This document shows, in pieces, positions 61,129-64,000 of a stretch of 64,000 nt of DNA. The translations under genes and the position numbers were made by a program. Under the pieces are notes generated by a model. It was not told the DNA's origin. It saw only the letters and a list, made by a program, of their open reading frames with translations, and searched no databases. This DNA is from Ekhidna sp051379705 (GTDB lineage Bacteria; Bacteroidota; Bacteroidia; Cytophagales; Cyclobacteriaceae): contig NZ_CP179868.1 of NCBI RefSeq assembly GCF_051379705.1, forward strand, positions 1,612,001 to 1,676,000, read 5' to 3'. The stretch's first letter is position 1. Each line of letters starts with the position of its first letter.

Positions 61129-62154
61129 ATGGATATCAATTCACTTATTCTTATTGTATGCGCCGCAGGAGTGATACAGAGCATTTTTCTGTCTGTATTC
61201 ATCCTTACATCCAGAAGAATTCAATTTGAAGAAAGGTTTTTACTTAGCTTATTACTATTGGCCATTTCTTTACGCCTGATCAAATCAATTGGCTGGTATT
61301 TTTTTGATATCGAGCATCAAATGTTTTTAAATATTGGGTTTGCTGCACATGGGTTTATTGGGCCACTATTGGTTATCTATTTTGCCAAGAAGTCTAATCT
61401 GTTAAGTAGCCCTCTGCTTCAAATACTGATTTGCGCGCCTGCTTTCACTTTAGTCGCCACATCTCCATTTCTCACATTGAATAACTTCTGGTACATCGGA
61501 GGTTATAAGCTCCTGCTTTATTATACAGTTTTCTTCTTGCTCCTGGCCGGATATTATTTATGGGTGATTTTTAAAGAAAAGAAAATTTACTTTCCATGGT
61601 ATCGAAACCTCTATTTTGGAGTTTCAATTTTTTGTATCGCCTACTTCACAAATTATGTTTTCGGACTTAACCCATACATCGTTGGCCCTATTCTCTACGC
61701 AATTGTCATTTACCCAATCAGCTTCATCATCTTCACCAATCGGGAAATTTTCACTCCACTGGGAGATAGGAGAAAATATAAAAACATCAATCTTACTCCG
61801 GATCAGATTGCGAATCATGGTCATAGAATTTCCAGTGTGATGGATCATCAGAAACCCTATTTGAAAAGTGAATTCAGTCTTTCAGAATTGTCTGATCTCA
61901 CGGCCATTCCTAAACACCTGTTGTCCCGGTTTTTCAGCGAAAATCTGAATCAAAGTTTTTCTGATTTTACCAATGGATATAGGATAGAAAAGGCAAAAGA
62001 ATTGCTAACAGATCCCAAATTCAACAACCATAAAATAGCCTATATAGCCTACGAGTGTGGATTCAATTCCCTCTCCTCGTTCAATACCGCCTTCAGAAAA
62101 AATGCAAACTCATCTCCTTCTGAATACAAAAGAATGATCTTATCAAATTCTTAA
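61129..62154 (+). CDS. AraC-family regulator with N-terminal membrane domain
   Basis: The 341-residue protein starts with about seven hydrophobic membrane segments (residues 5-215: LILIVCAAGVIQSIFLSVFI, YLWVIFKEK) and ends with an AraC-type double HTH (about 235-335): LSDLTAIPKHLLSRFFSEN and IAYIAYECGFNSLSSFNTAF followed by SSPSEYKR. Membrane-anchored AraC proteins sense signals at the membrane or are directly tethered transcription factors. The signal is not known. Confidence 0.92.
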   Translation: MDINSLILIVCAAGVIQSIFLSVFILTSRRIQFEERFLLSLLLLAISLRLIKSIGWYFFDIEHQMFLNIGFAAHGFIGPLLVIYFAKKSNLLSSPLLQILICAPAFTLVATSPFLTLNNFWYIGGYKLLLYYTVFFLLLAGYYLWVIFKEKKIYFPWYRNLYFGVSIFCIAYFTNYVFGLNPYIVGPILYAIVIYPISFIIFTNREIFTPLGDRRKYKNINLTPDQIANHGHRISSVMDHQKPYLKSEFSLSELSDLTAIPKHLLSRFFSENLNQSFSDFTNGYRIEKAKELLTDPKFNNHKIAYIAYECGFNSLSSFNTAFRKNANSSPSEYKRMILSNS

Positions 62155-62230
62155 TCATCGATTCTTTCTTAACAATTAATTAATCAGGTAGGTAAATAAT
62201 GGATTTTGCCTGATCATCGAATAAAAAAAG

Positions 62231-62773
62231 ATGATGAAGCCATTAGTTTTTACTTGCCTTACACTTATCTGTAGTTTGATCTCTGCTCAAGACACTTTAA
62301 ATGTATCTGGCATTCACAACCTTGATTTTTTGATCGGCACCTGGGAGGTGAGAGAGGATAATGAGGAAAAGACATGGTGGGAAGAAAGCACACGCAAAGG
62401 AAGTTATATAATGGATAGCACATACATTGAGTTACGTGCATCTGCGGTATCATCCAGCGGAAAAAAAAGAACCTACATATGGCTGATCCATTACAATGCA
62501 AAAGCTCAACAATTTGAGATGGTGTCTATGTTTAGCAACTGGCACAAAATTCAGTTCGATATACTTATTTGGGACAAGCCTAATCGTACGTTGACAGTGA
62601 AAAGCGGCGGAGATTTGGGTTCCTATGAATTCCATGAAAGGTTTGGCGAGATTGTCTTTAATGAAAACCTAAATGAATATATCTGGAAAGGAGAAAACAA
62701 GTATGGAGAAAAAGCTAATCCAAGTATTTGGAGGTATACAGAAATAGGTTCTAAGGTTGAAGATTCAGAATGA
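62231..62773 (+). CDS. Secreted DUF1579-like lipocalin-type protein
   Basis: The 180-residue protein has a signal peptide (LISAQ cleavage) and a beta-barrel pattern beginning NLDFLIGTWEVRED, as in DUF1579/THAP4-like heme-binding-barrel proteins (the F-L-I/L-G-x-W signature). It ends with SIWRYTEIG. The ligand is not known. It is 76 bp after the AraC gene. Confidence 0.75.
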   Translation: MMKPLVFTCLTLICSLISAQDTLNVSGIHNLDFLIGTWEVREDNEEKTWWEESTRKGSYIMDSTYIELRASAVSSSGKKRTYIWLIHYNAKAQQFEMVSMFSNWHKIQFDILIWDKPNRTLTVKSGGDLGSYEFHERFGEIVFNENLNEYIWKGENKYGEKANPSIWRYTEIGSKVEDSE

Positions 62774-62784
62774 TACAGGCTTGG

Positions 62785-63714
62785 TCAAGCCGGCTTAGTA
62801 TTAACCACATCATAAATAAAACTGGCTGCCAGCTTAGCCGTGCGACCATCATCATGCGCTGGGCTCATCTCCGCCACATCGAAACTTACAGCTTTGCCAG
62901 ATTTGAGAATTTCATTCATCAGTGGTTTGATGTGATGTGGAAGCGCTCCATATGGATTGGCAGCACTTACACCGGGTGCAACACCTGCTGAAAAAACATC
63001 CAAATCAAGTGTGATAGCAATTATATCCATCTGATCAATGAAATAAAGTATACGCGCCAGCAGCTCTTCTTTAGATTCCATCAACAACTCTTCCATACTG
63101 ATGAAAGATTGATCTTTAGAGCGCATCAGCTCAAACATCGATGCAATATTTACCGCCTCATTGATGCCTACTGGTAAGTAATGGAATCTGTCGTAGCCTT
63201 CGAATAGTTGCCTTGCCCAGCTGCCTGAGTGAGCACCTTGTGTGTATTCTCTGAGATCAAAGTGAGGGTCAAAATTGATCATGCCAATTTTTTTATCAGG
63301 AAAGGCATCTAAAACTCCTTTGCCATGCGCATAGCTAATCTCATGTCCGCCCCCAAGCAAAATTGGGAAAGACCCGGATTTTATAATTGCTTCTACATAT
63401 CTCGCTGATTCTTCTTGTGCACTTTCCAGCTGCTCACCACTAACTACTACATCTCCGGTATCCCATAGTTTCAATGATTCCTGGTGAACCGCAAGATTGA
63501 CCATGGCCTTTCGAATCATGTCTGGCCCTTCTACAGCTCCCACACGACCCAAATTTCGCTTTACACCAACATCAGAGCAGAAACCTAGAAAACAAAACCC
63601 CTTAGGAATAGCTACATTAAGATCTGCAGAATTAATGATTTGGTGCCAGACATCACGTTCCGATCCAGGATCTTGACGTCCTTTCCAGATGGTTTTGCTT
63701 CCCGGCCTATACAT
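62785..63714 (-). CDS. hutG: Formimidoylglutamase (arginase family)
   Basis: HutG hydrolyses N-formimidoyl-glutamate to glutamate and formamide, the last step of histidine breakdown. The 309-residue protein shows the manganese-binding motifs GGGHEISYAHG, NFDPHFDLRE and ITLDLDVFSAG of the ureohydrolase family. It overlaps hutI by 8 bp. The alternative in this family, agmatinase, is less likely given the hutI neighbour. Confidence 0.93.
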   Translation of the reverse strand: MYRPGSKTIWKGRQDPGSERDVWHQIINSADLNVAIPKGFCFLGFCSDVGVKRNLGRVGAVEGPDMIRKAMVNLAVHQESLKLWDTGDVVVSGEQLESAQEESARYVEAIIKSGSFPILLGGGHEISYAHGKGVLDAFPDKKIGMINFDPHFDLREYTQGAHSGSWARQLFEGYDRFHYLPVGINEAVNIASMFELMRSKDQSFISMEELLMESKEELLARILYFIDQMDIIAITLDLDVFSAGVAPGVSAANPYGALPHHIKPLMNEILKSGKAVSFDVAEMSPAHDDGRTAKLAASFIYDVVNTKPA

Positions 63715-64000
63715 GGCTCACTTTGTTTCCATTTTTCCAAATCATGTTAGGCTTGATTTTTCCTTGATTGTATAGAATTTCCCTGTAATCGTTTACCGGA
63801 AAAGATACAAGGTCTGCCTTCATGCCACTGGCTATTTTACCTCTGTCATATAAGCCTAGTGCCTTTGCGGCCCGAAATGTGATTCCGGCAAAAATCTCGG
63901 CAGTGGATAGTTTTTCATAAATCCCTAAAATCGAAGCTTGCACCAGCAAGTCACCCATAGGTGCCGATCCTGGATTCCAATCTGTGGAAATGGCTAAAGA
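63707..64000 (-). CDS. hutI: Imidazolonepropionase (3' part, start beyond the window)
   Basis: The frame is open to base 64000 on the minus strand, so only the C-terminal 97 residues are visible. They contain the metal-dependent hydrolase motif STDWNPGSAPMGDLL and the end KADLVSFPVNDYREILYNQG of HutI. HutI opens the imidazolone ring to formimidoyl-glutamate, HutG's substrate. An ATG at 63958 is internal and not the start. Confidence 0.92.
   Translation of the reverse strand, partial: SLAISTDWNPGSAPMGDLLVQASILGIYEKLSTAEIFAGITFRAAKALGLYDRGKIASGMKADLVSFPVNDYREILYNQGKIKPNMIWKNGNKVSHV

Noticed and set aside
1..64000. tRNA, rRNA, tmRNA, CRISPR arrays, IS elements, prophage and restriction or toxin-antitoxin systems
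   Set aside because: I looked for T-loop sequences, direct-repeat arrays, transposase motifs and common defence genes in the gaps and translations and found none.

Overview
The window looks like a chromosomal stretch of a marine-type Bacteroidota, most likely order Cytophagales. Supporting signs are the AT-rich sequence, the near absence of Shine-Dalgarno sequences, promoters of the TTG-N17..23-TAnnTTTG type, a long SecA, a Rho with a charged insertion, DUF4270 and DUF4286 proteins, a short orphan GT5 protein, many lipoproteins and a flexirubin-free carotenoid cluster. Gene density is high and most genes are housekeeping. I see no phage, IS element, CRISPR array, tRNA or rRNA. The genus cannot be fixed from this window.

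Layout. 1-8.4 kb: the end of a NarL-type response regulator, an M23 lipoprotein with thrombospondin type 3 repeats, rplS, dapF, secA, a SPOR lipoprotein and an M20 hydrolase. 8.4-13.4 kb: a phosphate block, with an OprP/O-like porin divergent from two Na/Pi symporters, then two small membrane proteins. 13.4-18.7 kb (minus strand): an AraC regulator, an acyl-CoA dehydrogenase, a YugP-type metallopeptidase, and panC-panD-flippase-like. 18.8-26.3 kb (plus): GT5-like protein, DUF4270 lipoprotein, glmS, RidA, gltX, a small protein and a saccharopine/alanine dehydrogenase-like enzyme. 26.3-29.1 kb (minus): a lipoprotein and rho. 29.3-33.6 kb: serS, an S9 prolyl oligopeptidase, a GNAT enzyme and DUF4286.

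33.7-38.0 kb is the most interesting part. A MerR-type regulator carries the W-x9-EH and ExHxxG signatures of B12-based photoreceptors (CarH/LitR). It sits directly upstream of an ECF sigma factor - crtI - crtB - crtZ carotenoid operon. The 115-bp gap between them holds two inverted repeats with the same half-sites and the same 14-nt spacer, one over the predicted -33 element and one between the -7 element and the start codon. I infer a light/B12-controlled carotenoid switch.

38.1-45.5 kb: a NUMOD4/HNH-like protein, rpmA-rplU, nrdB-nrdA after a 0.4-kb leader region, acs and rpsT. 45.7-53.7 kb: radC, a DUF1684 protein, pheT - coiled-coil protein - zapA - rny, a lipoprotein, and lysA. lysA is preceded by a Lys-rich 23-codon leader ORF and an intrinsic terminator, which looks like an attenuator. 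53.7-64 kb: ada, a TfoX-like protein, SRPBCC, an alanine:cation symporter, mscS, a second RidA, a Tat-exported aldo/keto reductase with an NTP-transporter-like protein, an AraC regulator with a membrane domain, a DUF1579-like protein, and the hutI-hutG histidine-degradation pair, with hutI cut by the window edge.

All calls come from reading the sequence and translations; no database search was run.
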